A stretch of 64,000 bases of DNA, taken from UBA7960 sp964624065. GTDB taxonomy: Bacteria > Bacteroidota > Bacteroidia > Bacteroidales > UBA7960. Of the stretch, positions 1 through 8,207 are shown one piece after another. A model generated the notes under the pieces. That model was not told the origin of the DNA, did no database searches, and saw only the letters and a list, made by a program, of their open reading frames with translations. A program made the position numbers and the translations under genes. Within the stretch, counting starts at the first letter, position 1. The number at the start of each line of letters is the position of its first letter. The stretch is taken from assembly GCA_964624065.1 (NCBI GenBank), contig CAZUWF010000001.1, forward strand, positions 1 through 64,000. Direction: 5' to 3'.

Positions 1-2
1 TT

Positions 3-866
3 TTATTTAAAGAAAAGAAGTACGCCCGTCACCGTTAAGTACAAGCCAACGCAGCTTAAAATTCCTCCAAGCACTTTTAAGAAATTGTTGGCAGTGGATG
101 GCTTTAATTTTGTGCGGTACTTTATTATTATTGACGCCATAGGATAAAACCACAGGAAGGTTCCGGTGCCGACAAAGAATCCATAACAGAGCGCCATGAC
201 TAATATGAACCAGGTGGAGAGGGTTTGCCCTGGCTTTTGGGATTGGGCTTCCATTGCTTCAAGGTTCTCAACGGTGGCAACACTTGAAGCAAGTTTGGGG
301 GCTTGGATTATTTCCTCCACAATAACAGTCTTATTGGCATTCTTATAGTTCAGTTGGTCCTTTATCCCCTTGAGGGAATTGTCCATTCCGGCCACGTTGA
401 ACCCCAAAAAAGCCAAGAAAGTCATTGTAAGAAACGTAGATCCAAGCCAACTAAGTGCCAGGGAAGGGTTTAAAAGGGAGGACATAAACCCTGCTGCAAA
501 CCCCTTGCGCAATTCAATGTTTCTTCTTTTGGGGCTTATAATCTTCCTTTGCTTAAAGTGGCCGATGTTAATTTCCTTTTTTGTTGTAATTATTCCCATA
601 TAAATAAGGAATACACCGCCAACCACGAAAAGGTACGGCAACACCGGGCTTTCAGGTTTGAAAACTTTGGTGAAGCCGAAGATGGTAACAAATGCCCAGA
701 ACCAATTTACAAGCGCTCCGCCAATTGTAACCGAAAGGCAAAAATGCCTCCTGCCCCGAAGTGCATTGGCGGTGGTGAGTACCGTAATGGGGCCTCCCCC
801 TGGAATGGAAAAAATCCAACCTGCAAGCAAACCTGCAACTGAAATGGTTAAAAGAGTCTCAAGCAC
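3..866 (-). CDS. LysE/RhtB-family amino-acid exporter-like membrane protein
   Basis: A 287-residue integral membrane protein whose N-terminal part (first helix, then IPGGGPITVLTTANALRGR) looks like the LysE/RhtB translocator fold. That family exports basic or neutral amino acids from the cytoplasm. I count about six hydrophobic segments. Between the third and fourth lies an unusually long hydrophilic loop, about residues 155-215, rich in E, K and Q, which is longer than in typical 200-residue LysE proteins. The stop codon lies within the first bases of the window, so the gene is complete. It follows sufD on the same strand after a gap of about 140 bases and probably has its own promoter. The substrate cannot be read from sequence. 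Confidence 0.72.
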   Translation of the reverse strand: MLETLLTISVAGLLAGWIFSIPGGGPITVLTTANALRGRRHFCLSVTIGGALVNWFWAFVTIFGFTKVFKPESPVLPYLFVVGGVFLIYMGIITTKKEINIGHFKQRKIISPKRRNIELRKGFAAGFMSSLLNPSLALSWLGSTFLTMTFLAFLGFNVAGMDNSLKGIKDQLNYKNANKTVIVEEIIQAPKLASSVATVENLEAMEAQSQKPGQTLSTWFILVMALCYGFFVGTGTFLWFYPMASIIIKYRTKLKPSTANNFLKVLGGILSCVGLYLTVTGVLLFFK

Positions 867-1009
867 TAGTACAAACTAAAACCGCTACTTTTTTTTAATT
901 TGCTAAAGTAATTCAAAAACCTTATAGCAGGCAAAAAAATATGGGAAAGTTATGGGCTGCCGCAAAAAACAGGATTCTTCTTTTTGGTGCAAAAACTGAA
1001 GCTCCTTTT

Positions 1010-2422
1010 TTACAATTTGGAGGGGTCAATCTTGAAGGTAGCGGTTCCTTGGTCGGCGCAATGCAGAAGGCATTGATCGCAAATTGATAATTGGCCGCTC
1101 AACCTTTTTTCAACCAAACTGCTGATCTTGTTTCTCAATGGGGTGATAGAAATTTTCTGAACTACCTCGTCTGCAAATGCAAGCATCAATAGCTTGCGGG
1201 CTTCTTCTACTCCAATGCCCCTCGACCTTAAATAGAACATTGCCTCTGCGTTGAGCTGACCCACTGTAGCTCCGTGGCTACACTTAACGTCATCCGCATA
1301 TATTTCGAGGCGGGGTTGGGTGTTGGCCTTTGCTTCGTCAGTTAGCAGGAGGTTTTTATTGTTCTGGTAAGCTCTGGTTTGTTGGGCTTGCTTCCTTACG
1401 TGTATTAAGCCCGAAAAAACGGCCTTTGACCTATCGTCCAGTATTCCCTTGAAAAGTTGATTGCTGGTGCAGTTAGGAGCGTGGTGCTCTATAGATATTT
1501 GGTTGTCAACGTGTTGGGATTTATCAACAAGGTAAAGCCCGTTCAATTCGGCATCGGCTTGTTCTTCAAGCAGTTTAACGTCCAAGCAGTTTCTGGTTAG
1601 GTTTCCGTTGAGGGTAATAATTTTGCTTGAAAATTTGGCGCCCCGGTATAGATTCACCCCCGTGGTGGTAAAAAGAGCCGACTGGCTACCCTTGTTTTGT
1701 ACCTTGTAATGATCAATTTGGGAGTTTTCGGCACCAATTATTTCCATCACCGTGTTCGAAAAGCTTACGTTGTTGGTTAGGGTATGGTCGCAGTGCACTA
1801 ATGTTACCTTAGAGTTTTTGCCCGCAATCAGCAAATGGCGGGGTTGGAGGATAGTTGGCAGTTGTGAGTCAACAACACTTACCAATTGTATTGGTTTCTC
1901 GACTTCCACCCCATCGGGCACATAAACAAAAAGGCCATCCTGCATGAATGCTGAATTAAGTGCAGCAAGGGGTATCTTGCCAACATCGGTAGCCGTGCCA
2001 ATATGCCGGTCTATTATCTCTGGATACTCCTCCATAGCCTTTGCCAAACTGCCCGTAATGGTGCCGTTTGGGAGTTTTTTCAACGGCGCCTCCTTGTATA
2101 CAAACCACCCATTAAGAAACGTAAGAGTGTAAGTGTCTAGGTCGTAAACATGACATGTAAAAAGGTCGTCAATATTAAAAGGCCTTATCCTGTTGGTAAA
2201 GTCAACGCCATAGTCTATTTCAAGTAGGGGATTTATGTCGGTAAACCGCCAGTTTTCCATATTCTTGTGCGGGAAACCACGTTTTTCAAATTCTGCCAAG
2301 CCCAAATCCTGCAATTCTGTAACTTTTTGGGTGGAGTTTCCCCTAATCGAGTCCCTGTGTTGATAAAAGAGGGAAATTAACAATTCCTTTAACGATCCGT
2401 GTTGTATGTCGATATTCATCAT
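1010..2422 (-). CDS. sufD: Fe-S cluster assembly protein SufD
   Basis: A 470-residue SufB/SufD-family protein. SufD joins SufB and SufC in the SufBC2D scaffold that builds Fe-S clusters in the cytosol. The C-terminal half shows the family beta-helix core with the conserved CSHGATVGQLN stretch, followed by the helical SRGIGVEEARKLLMLAFA segment. The N-terminal half is divergent, as is usual for SufD. It is the last gene of a sufB-sufC-sufD series on the minus strand. The gap to sufC is about 140 bases and is filled with low-complexity A/T-rich sequence. Two ATG codons stand in tandem at the start; either could be used. No cysteine desulfurase gene (sufS) follows, although it often does in this phylum. 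Confidence 0.93.
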   Translation of the reverse strand: MMNIDIQHGSLKELLISLFYQHRDSIRGNSTQKVTELQDLGLAEFEKRGFPHKNMENWRFTDINPLLEIDYGVDFTNRIRPFNIDDLFTCHVYDLDTYTLTFLNGWFVYKEAPLKKLPNGTITGSLAKAMEEYPEIIDRHIGTATDVGKIPLAALNSAFMQDGLFVYVPDGVEVEKPIQLVSVVDSQLPTILQPRHLLIAGKNSKVTLVHCDHTLTNNVSFSNTVMEIIGAENSQIDHYKVQNKGSQSALFTTTGVNLYRGAKFSSKIITLNGNLTRNCLDVKLLEEQADAELNGLYLVDKSQHVDNQISIEHHAPNCTSNQLFKGILDDRSKAVFSGLIHVRKQAQQTRAYQNNKNLLLTDEAKANTQPRLEIYADDVKCSHGATVGQLNAEAMFYLRSRGIGVEEARKLLMLAFADEVVQKISITPLRNKISSLVEKRLSGQLSICDQCLLHCADQGTATFKIDPSKL

Positions 2423-2565
2423 TAATAAAGTTAGAAATCAGAAATTAGAAATCATGAGAAGATAGTTGAAAACGGTGGTCAGTAACCAGCGAAGTAGGTG
2501 GTAATTTGCAATTGGTAATTCTTTTAAGTTAAATTGTCCGATGCCAAATACGAGGGCTTAAATTT

Positions 2566-3312
2566 TCACAGCCCACTTTTCACCCACTGATACCCTTTCG
2601 CCTCTAGTTCGAGTGCTAATTCTTTCGGACCTGATTTTACGATTTTCCCATCATAAACGATGTGAACGAAATCTGGCACTATGTAATCGAGCAATCGTTG
2701 GTAGTGCGTAATAACTATTGTTGCATTGTCTTTTGATCGTAATTTGTTTACTCCATTTGCCACAACTTTGAGTGCATCGATGTCGAGGCCCGAGTCTGTT
2801 TCGTCAAGAATTGCCAACTTAGGCTCGAGCATTGCCATTTGGAAGATTTCGTTCTTTTTCTTCTCTCCACCCGAAAAGCCTTCGTTTACCGACCTGTTGG
2901 TGAGTTTTTCGTGTATTTCTACCAATTTCTTTTTTTCCTCCATCAATTTCAAGAACTGAGCCCCACTCAATGGCTCGAGGTTCTTGTGCTTGCGTATTTC
3001 GTTAATAGCCGTACGCATGAATGTAGGCATGCTTACCCCTGGTATTTCTACGGGGTATTGAAATCCAAGAAAAATCCCTTCACGGGCCCGTTCCTCGGGC
3101 TCCATCTCCAAAAGGTCATTGCCAAGGTAAGAAATCGCCCCCGCATCAACATCATAAATGTCTCTTCCGGCAATTACCGAGGCAAGCGTACTTTTTCCGG
3201 TGCCGTTTGGACCCATTATGGCATGCACCTCACCGGCATTCACATCAAGATTAAACCCATTTAGAATGGTTTTTCCGTTTATCGATACTTTAAGGTCTTT
3301 AATGCTAAGCAT
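2566..3312 (-). CDS. sufC: Fe-S cluster assembly ATPase SufC
   Basis: A 248-residue ABC-type ATPase without membrane domain, the energy-coupling subunit of the SufBCD scaffold. Visible motifs in order are Walker A GPNGTGKST (about residues 35-43), the SufC-type signature FSGGEKKKNE (about 146-155), Walker B LAILDETDSGLD and the H-loop ITHYQRLL. Length matches the family (about 250). It lies between sufB and sufD, all on the minus strand. The spacers of about 130 and 140 bases are long for an operon, but the gene content makes co-expression likely. Confidence 0.96.
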   Translation of the reverse strand: MLSIKDLKVSINGKTILNGFNLDVNAGEVHAIMGPNGTGKSTLASVIAGRDIYDVDAGAISYLGNDLLEMEPEERAREGIFLGFQYPVEIPGVSMPTFMRTAINEIRKHKNLEPLSGAQFLKLMEEKKKLVEIHEKLTNRSVNEGFSGGEKKKNEIFQMAMLEPKLAILDETDSGLDIDALKVVANGVNKLRSKDNATIVITHYQRLLDYIVPDFVHIVYDGKIVKSGPKELALELEAKGYQWVKSGL

Positions 3313-3442
3313 TGTATTATTTATAAGTTTGTTTGTTGCAAGAATTAGAATTTAGAAACTAAAAAGAGGAAAGGAAAATTGACCCTAAACTTCAAAAAAT
3401 CGTAATTTTTTGTCATAAATTGTCAATTCTTAACCATTGGCT

Positions 3443-4891
3443 CTACCCTACGCTTCCTTCAAGGCTAATTGCCAATAGTTTTTGGGCTTCCACTGCAAAT
3501 TCCATTGGCAATTTGTTCAAAACCTCCTTGGCATATCCATTTACAATCAGGCCAATGGCACTTTCCATATCAATTCCCCTTTGCAGGCAATAAAACAATT
3601 GGTCTTCCGAAATCTTGCTGGTAGTGGCCTCGTGCTCAACTATGGAGGTGCTGTTTCCCACCTCGATGTAAGGGAAGGTGTGAGCACCGCACTTATCACC
3701 GAGCAATAATGAATCGCATTGTGAAAAGTTGCGGGCATTTAGTGCATTGCGGGTGGTTTTTACCAGTCCCCTGTAACTGTTGTTGCTAAAACCGGCCGAT
3801 ATACCCTTACTAATTATTGTGCTGCGCGTGTTTTTGCCAATGTGAACCATCTTGGTGCCTGTGTCGGCTTGCTGGTGGTTGTTAGTAACCGCCACAGAGT
3901 AAAATTCTCCGACCGAATTATCACCCAGAAGAATTACGCTCGGATACTTCCATGTTATGGCCGAGCCGGTTTCGACTTGAGTCCAGGATATTTTTGAATT
4001 CGGGCCAACGCAAAGACCACGTTTGGTCACAAAATTGTAAACCCCTCCTTTGCCCTCCTTGTCGCCAGGCCACCAGTTCTGCACGGTACTGTATTTAACC
4101 TCGGCATCTTTGTGGGCAACTATTTCGACAATTGCTGCATGCAATTGGTTCTCGCTGCGCATCGGGGCCGTGCAGCCTTCCATGTAGCTCACGTAGCTTC
4201 CCTCCTCTGCCACAATAAGGGTCCTTTCGAATTGACCCGTATTGGCTGCATTAATCCTGAAATAAGTTGAAAGTTCGAGCGGACACCTCACCCCCTTGGG
4301 TATGTAAACAAACGAGCCATCGCTGAAAACCGCCGTATTAAGTGCAGCATAATAATTGTCGGTATAAGGGACCACGGTCCCCATAAATTGCTTTATTAGG
4401 TCGGGGTACTTATGTACCGCCTCGCTAAAAGAACAAAAAATAACCCCTTTTTCGGCGAGGGTTTCTTTGAATGTGGTGGCCACCGAAACACTATCCAAAA
4501 CCGCATCAACGGCAACACCGGCCAGCATTTTTTGCTCGCTAAGGGGTATTCCTAATTTTTCGAAGGTATCAAGCAACTCTGAGTCAACCTCGTCAAGGCT
4601 TTCAAACTTCGCCTTTTTTTTTGGGGCAGAGTAATAAATAATGTCTTGAAAGTCAATTGGTGGATAGTTAACGTGTGCCCATTTGGGTTCGGAAAGCGAT
4701 TGCCAATGCCTAAATGCATTGAGCCTAATCTCGAGCATAAACTCCGGTTCGTTTTTCTTGGCAGAAATGAATCTAATGGTATTTTCTGTAAGCCCTTTGG
4801 GAGCCTGATCCATTTCGATATCGGTGTAAAAACCGTACTTGTAGTCCCCGCCTGTAACCCCCTCCAGTATGTCGTGCATATTTTCTTCCAT
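3443..4891 (-). CDS. sufB: Fe-S cluster assembly protein SufB
   Basis: The largest scaffold subunit of the SufBC2D complex, which holds the nascent Fe-S cluster. I choose the ATG giving MEENMHDILEGV (482 residues). The longer in-frame reading begins at a TTG six codons upstream and has no support. Conserved family features are visible: the YYAALNTAVFSDGSFVYIP region, MEGCTAPM, the GDKCGAHTFPYIEV segment and C-terminal QRGIDMESAIGLIVNGYAKEV. It is the first gene of the suf series; its upstream region carries a -7 type box and a 13-bp palindrome that may regulate the whole cluster. Confidence 0.96.
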   Translation of the reverse strand: MEENMHDILEGVTGGDYKYGFYTDIEMDQAPKGLTENTIRFISAKKNEPEFMLEIRLNAFRHWQSLSEPKWAHVNYPPIDFQDIIYYSAPKKKAKFESLDEVDSELLDTFEKLGIPLSEQKMLAGVAVDAVLDSVSVATTFKETLAEKGVIFCSFSEAVHKYPDLIKQFMGTVVPYTDNYYAALNTAVFSDGSFVYIPKGVRCPLELSTYFRINAANTGQFERTLIVAEEGSYVSYMEGCTAPMRSENQLHAAIVEIVAHKDAEVKYSTVQNWWPGDKEGKGGVYNFVTKRGLCVGPNSKISWTQVETGSAITWKYPSVILLGDNSVGEFYSVAVTNNHQQADTGTKMVHIGKNTRSTIISKGISAGFSNNSYRGLVKTTRNALNARNFSQCDSLLLGDKCGAHTFPYIEVGNSTSIVEHEATTSKISEDQLFYCLQRGIDMESAIGLIVNGYAKEVLNKLPMEFAVEAQKLLAISLEGSVG

Positions 4892-4952
4892 AATCACTGC
4901 TATTCTCAAGCTTTTTCCACATAAATAACAAAAAACAATGTAGGTTGTTTAG

Positions 4953-4978
4953 ATTTAGTCTAAATTCGGACAAAGTTA
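4953..4978 (-). promoter_or_regulatory. Probable suf promoter with palindromic operator candidate
   Basis: Reading the minus strand, a TAACTTTG box (4971-4978) matches the Bacteroidota -7 form TAnnTTTG. Just downstream, where transcription should start, is a perfect 13-bp palindrome, six bases on each side of one central base (4953-4965, half-site ATTTAG). A clean TTG -33 element at normal spacing is not evident; the nearest CAA complement gives only 14 bases. The palindrome position at +1 fits repressor binding. The regulator (Fe-S sensing Rrf2/IscR type, or DtxR/Fur type) is a guess. Confidence 0.45.
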
Positions 4979-4988
4979 AAAAAGTTTT

Positions 4989-5017
4989 TTGGCAAAAGAT
5001 TTTTTTTGCTAATTTTG
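4989..5017 (+). promoter_or_regulatory. Promoter of tRNA-Gln
   Basis: TTG at 4989-4991 and TAATTTTG at 5010-5017 are separated by 18 bases, matching the -33/-7 pair used by the primary sigma factor of Bacteroidota. The -7 box lies about 20 bases before the tRNA 5' end. The promoter is back to back with that of the suf genes. Confidence 0.7.
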
Positions 5018-5037
5018 CAGCCGGAAATTATTTCTAT

Positions 5038-5108
5038 TGACCGATGGTGTAATGGCAGCACTGCAGATTTTGGTTCTGCCTGTCTAGGTTCGAATCCTAG
5101 TCGGTCAA
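5038..5108 (+). tRNA. tRNA-Gln (anticodon TTG)
   Basis: A complete cloverleaf folds. Acceptor TGACCGA (5038-5044) pairs with TCGGTCA (5101-5107), with discriminator A at 5108. The anticodon arm is GCAGA/TCTGC with the seven-base loop TTTTGGT, giving anticodon TTG, which reads CAA. The T-arm contains GGTTCGAATCC. The CCA end is not encoded. A promoter lies upstream and a strong terminator downstream, so it is probably a single-gene transcript. Confidence 0.97.
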
Positions 5109-5116
5109 CAACAATC

Positions 5117-5165
5117 AAACTAAACCCGTTGTAAATCAATCAATTACAACGGGTTTAGTTTTTAT
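5117..5165 (+). terminator. Rho-independent terminator after tRNA-Gln
   Basis: A perfect 18-bp inverted repeat (5117-5134 and 5144-5161) encloses a nine-base loop and runs into a T-rich tail. It begins nine bases after the tRNA. The stem starts with A-rich and ends with T-rich sequence, so it could terminate from either side. Confidence 0.9.
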
Positions 5166-5343
5166 AAATATTATTCAGCACCAAAATATTCTCAAAAGAG
5201 CCAAGCATTAACCGCAAATCACATTCTCTAGACTCTTCACCCAAATTTACCCTTAAACCCTTTAAAACCCTTAAACCATTAACTTCCGGAAACTTCCTGA
5301 ACCTTTACCAAAAAAAGGTATTTTTGTCTTCAAAAAACAACGG

Positions 5344-6780
5344 ATGCTTCAAAATATTGAAAGGGTAGCGATAAACTTGTTCAAGGAGTGGACCGGACAG
5401 GAACCAAACTCCATAATTGCATTGCCTACCTCCGGGTCCAATAGGCTTTATTTCAGAATTATTTTTGGCAACGAAACTTGCATTGCTGCCATAAACCCCG
5501 ATGTTAGGGAAAACAAGGCCTTCATATACTTGTGCCAACACTTTGAAGGTAAGGGTTTGCCGGTACCGAAAATACTTGCCCAAGACAAGGAGGATATTTG
5601 CTACTTGCAATCCGATTTGGGCGACAAAACCCTTTTTTCACTCCTGCCCCATGACCCGGCAGTTAATAAGTTCGGGCCCGGAGTCATAGACATTTACAGG
5701 AAAGTTTTGGAGGTTTTGCCGGAATTCCAGGTTGGATCGGCCAAAAACCTCGATTGGAAGGTTTGCTACCCACGCCACGCATTCGACAAGCAATCAATGA
5801 TGTGGGATTTGAACTATTTCAAGTATTACTTCTTGAAGACCTTTGACGTGGTTTTTGACGAGCAAAAGCTTGAAGATGACTTTGAGGTTTTCACCAAACA
5901 GCTGCTGCGGGTTTCATCCAGTTTTTTCCTGTACCGCGACCTTCAGTCGCGAAACATTATGGTGGTTGACGATAATCCGTACTTCATTGATTTTCAGGGT
6001 GGCCGCAGGGGTGCCTTGCAATACGACGTTGCATCGCTCCTTTTCGATGCCAAGGCTAGTATACCGTATGACCAGAGGGTTGAATTGCTCGACCATTACG
6101 TGCAGGCCATCAAAAAGTATGTCAAAATCGACGAAAAAAAATTCAAGGAACTATATTACAATTTCGTTTTCATACGGATTTTCCAAGCTTTGGGTGCGTA
6201 CGGATTCAGGGGTGGGGTTGAGCGCAAGCCCTTGTTCTTGCAAAGCATTCCATACGCATTGCGAAATATAAAGTGGCTTGTCAATAACGGTCACCTTCCA
6301 AAAAGCACACCTCATTTGGCTAAGGTTTTGGACCAACTGGTGGCTAGGGCGCCAGAGCATGTTTCTTCCAGGAAAAAGGATGGTTTAACCGTGCAGGTTA
6401 ACAGCTTCTCGTACAAGCGAGGCATTCCGCTCGACGATTCGGGCAATGGGGGTGGATTCGTGTTCGACTGCAGGGCCTTGCCAAATCCCGGCAGGTTTGA
6501 GGATTACAAAAAACAAACGGGGTTGGATCAACCAGTGGTCGACTTCCTGGAAAAGGAGAGTAGCGTGGCAAGTTTCTTGGATAACGCAAAAAGCCTTACT
6601 AAAGCTTCAATCGAAAACTACCTCCAGAGAGGATTTACAAACCTGACGATCAGTTTTGGTTGTACCGGAGGCCAGCACAGGTCAGTTTATTGCGCCGAGA
6701 AGTTGCAAAGATACATTTCGAAAGAATTTCCCGTAAAAGTAGAGTTGAACCACAACGAAAGTAATAATTGGCCAAAATAA
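5344..6780 (+). CDS. AmgK-like sugar kinase fused to RapZ C-terminal domain
   Basis: A 478-residue two-domain protein. Residues 1-330 form an aminoglycoside phosphotransferase-type kinase fold: the catalytic-loop motif is YRDLQSRN (Asp about 199, Asn about 204) and the metal-binding Asp lies in IDFQGG (about 216). This subfamily resembles AmgK, which phosphorylates the anomeric carbon of N-acetylmuramate or N-acetylglucosamine. Residues about 345-470 match the C-terminal domain of RapZ: NSFSYKRG, FDCRALPNPGR and the hallmark GCTGGQHRSVYCAEKL. In E. coli RapZ this domain binds glucosamine-6-phosphate and the sRNA GlmZ. The RapZ N-terminal P-loop kinase domain is absent. A MurU-like gene lies 675 bases downstream, which supports a role in cell-wall sugar salvage. 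The substrate and any regulatory role of the RapZ part are inferred. Confidence 0.85.
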   Translation: MLQNIERVAINLFKEWTGQEPNSIIALPTSGSNRLYFRIIFGNETCIAAINPDVRENKAFIYLCQHFEGKGLPVPKILAQDKEDICYLQSDLGDKTLFSLLPHDPAVNKFGPGVIDIYRKVLEVLPEFQVGSAKNLDWKVCYPRHAFDKQSMMWDLNYFKYYFLKTFDVVFDEQKLEDDFEVFTKQLLRVSSSFFLYRDLQSRNIMVVDDNPYFIDFQGGRRGALQYDVASLLFDAKASIPYDQRVELLDHYVQAIKKYVKIDEKKFKELYYNFVFIRIFQALGAYGFRGGVERKPLFLQSIPYALRNIKWLVNNGHLPKSTPHLAKVLDQLVARAPEHVSSRKKDGLTVQVNSFSYKRGIPLDDSGNGGGFVFDCRALPNPGRFEDYKKQTGLDQPVVDFLEKESSVASFLDNAKSLTKASIENYLQRGFTNLTISFGCTGGQHRSVYCAEKLQRYISKEFPVKVELNHNESNNWPK

Positions 6781-6807
6781 AAAGCGCACTACTCGTTCGG
6801 TGCGCTT
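6772..6807 (-). terminator. Bidirectional terminator between the kinase fusion and DUF5362 genes
   Basis: An eight-bp perfect stem, AAGCGCAC (6782-6789) and GTGCGCTT (6800-6807), lies between convergent genes. Read on the minus strand the stem is followed by a T-rich run, so it ends the DUF5362 transcript best; it may also stop the plus-strand gene. Confidence 0.65.
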
Positions 6808-6844
6808 AAATAATTGGGTTTTGGCTGACAATTTTACACAGAGG

Positions 6845-7336
6845 CTAACTGCCTATGGCCACCCCGATAAGTGCGAAAACTATTGCAAGAACAATCAAGG
6901 ACAATGCTATAATGGTTAATATACCAAAAAACTTGAACATAGACTTTAGGTTCTGAATCCCAGTATCAAAAGTCGCTTGATTTTGAGAATTCAGGCCATA
7001 CTTGATCTTACTCGAAAATTGGTGCAGGTAGTAAACCGGAAAAAAGTAAAGGATAGCATAAACAAGCATTAATACTCCGTAAATAGTAAATACTGCCGAA
7101 ACCGAACCCGTCGACCCAGGAATACCATAAACATTTTCCATATCCGACATAGCGCCTACCATTGTTTTGCCTCCCACCAAAAAGAAAATTGCCAATACCA
7201 CCATAAGCGCAATTCCCAAGTACCCAATGATAGCTAAAAATGTTCCCCAGCTTGAAGCTTCAACCAGGTAGTTTTTTGCCTCTGGGGTTACCTTCAACTC
7301 TTGAAGTTCCTGTTGATAAACATGTTCGTTTTCCAT
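6845..7336 (-). CDS. DUF5362-family small membrane protein
   Basis: A 163-residue protein with a charged N-terminal tail of about 25 residues and then four predicted membrane segments, near residues 32-55, 82-103 and a long pair at 130-160. The overall pattern matches the uncharacterised DUF5362 family known mainly from Bacteroidota. It sits on the opposite strand between the kinase-RapZ fusion and the MurU-like gene. It has its own promoter-like element upstream and a terminator downstream, so it is probably a separate unit. No function is known; I infer only that it is an inner-membrane protein. Confidence 0.65.
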   Translation of the reverse strand: MENEHVYQQELQELKVTPEAKNYLVEASSWGTFLAIIGYLGIALMVVLAIFFLVGGKTMVGAMSDMENVYGIPGSTGSVSAVFTIYGVLMLVYAILYFFPVYYLHQFSSKIKYGLNSQNQATFDTGIQNLKSMFKFFGILTIIALSLIVLAIVFALIGVAIGS

Positions 7337-7378
7337 AATTTTTTGTTTTTGGTTTGAAAAAAGACTATTTCACCGCAT

Positions 7379-7409
7379 CAAAAATACGAAATTAATGAAC
7401 CAAAGACAA
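7379..7409 (-). promoter_or_regulatory. Promoter of the DUF5362 gene
   Basis: On the minus strand, TTG (7407-7409) and TATTTTTG (7379-7386) are 20 bases apart, a good Bacteroidota -33/-7 pair, about 45 bases before the start codon. Confidence 0.6.
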
Positions 7410-7454
7410 AATGGGCCACAAATGGCATTAACTTTTTTTGGTTAATTTTGGTGT

Positions 7455-8195
7455 ATGAAAGCAATGATATTTGCTGCAGGTGTGGCAAACAGGCTAAGGC
7501 CCATTTCTCTAAACACCCCAAAGGCGCTAGTTAAGCTGGGTGAGAGAACCATGCTCGAAATTGTTTCGGATAAGCTAATCAGAAATGGAGCAAAAACCAT
7601 TGTAATAAACATTCACCACCATTACGAGCAAATGGTTGGGTTTGTCAAGAAACTTAAGTTTTCAGACGTGCAGATCATTGTTTCTGATGAAAAGGATCAG
7701 CTTCTTGATACCGGTGGCGGACTGAAAAGGGCGAGCGATTTACTCAGGGGAAACGAACCTATAATCCTTCACAATGTGGATGTTTTGTCTGATGCCCCCC
7801 TCGGCCAAATGCTAGATTTTCACAATAAAAGCAAATCCATTGCTACTCTTGCGGTGAGCAACCGAAAAACTAGCAGGTACCTCAAGATAAGCCAAAACAG
7901 GCTTGTAGGATGGGCAAATATTTCAACCGGCGAAGAAATCAATTGCCTTGACAAGCCAGCCAGCCAAGTAAGCCTGATGGCTTTTAGCGGAATTCACGTT
8001 ATTAGCCCCGGGCTTCTGCCGTTATTGACCGAAGATGGTGCGTTTTCGCTTACCCAAGCTTATTTGAGGCTGGCAGCTAACCACCCCATTTATTGTTTCG
8101 AGCACGATGCCTCAAGTTGGATTGACGTGGGTACCCCCGAAAATCTAAAAAGAGCCCAAGAGGCTTATCTAAAAAACCCCTCGAAATTCGATTAA
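7455..8195 (+). CDS. murU: MurU-like sugar-1-phosphate nucleotidyltransferase
   Basis: A 246-residue NTP-transferase. Visible parts are the nucleotide-binding AAGVANRLRPIS...TPKAL (the usual Gly after AAGx is Ala here), metal-binding HNVDVLSD near residue 100, and DVGTPENL near the C-terminus. Length and motifs match MurU, which makes UDP-MurNAc from MurNAc-1-phosphate during peptidoglycan recycling. A glucose- or mannose-1-phosphate enzyme cannot be excluded from sequence alone. The kinase-RapZ fusion encoded just upstream would supply the sugar-1-phosphate. The next gene begins 12 bases after the stop, suggesting co-transcription. A TAATTTTG box lies only five bases before the ATG, so the transcript could be nearly leaderless. 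Confidence 0.75.
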   Translation: MKAMIFAAGVANRLRPISLNTPKALVKLGERTMLEIVSDKLIRNGAKTIVINIHHHYEQMVGFVKKLKFSDVQIIVSDEKDQLLDTGGGLKRASDLLRGNEPIILHNVDVLSDAPLGQMLDFHNKSKSIATLAVSNRKTSRYLKISQNRLVGWANISTGEEINCLDKPASQVSLMAFSGIHVISPGLLPLLTEDGAFSLTQAYLRLAANHPIYCFEHDASSWIDVGTPENLKRAQEAYLKNPSKFD

Positions 8196-8207
8196 GGATT
8201 GTGCGAA

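Noticed and set aside
5117..5161. The 18-bp inverted repeat as a mobile-element end or attachment site
   Set aside because: It is immediately downstream of a tRNA with a T-rich tail and is fully explained as a terminator; no partial tRNA copy or integrase is nearby.
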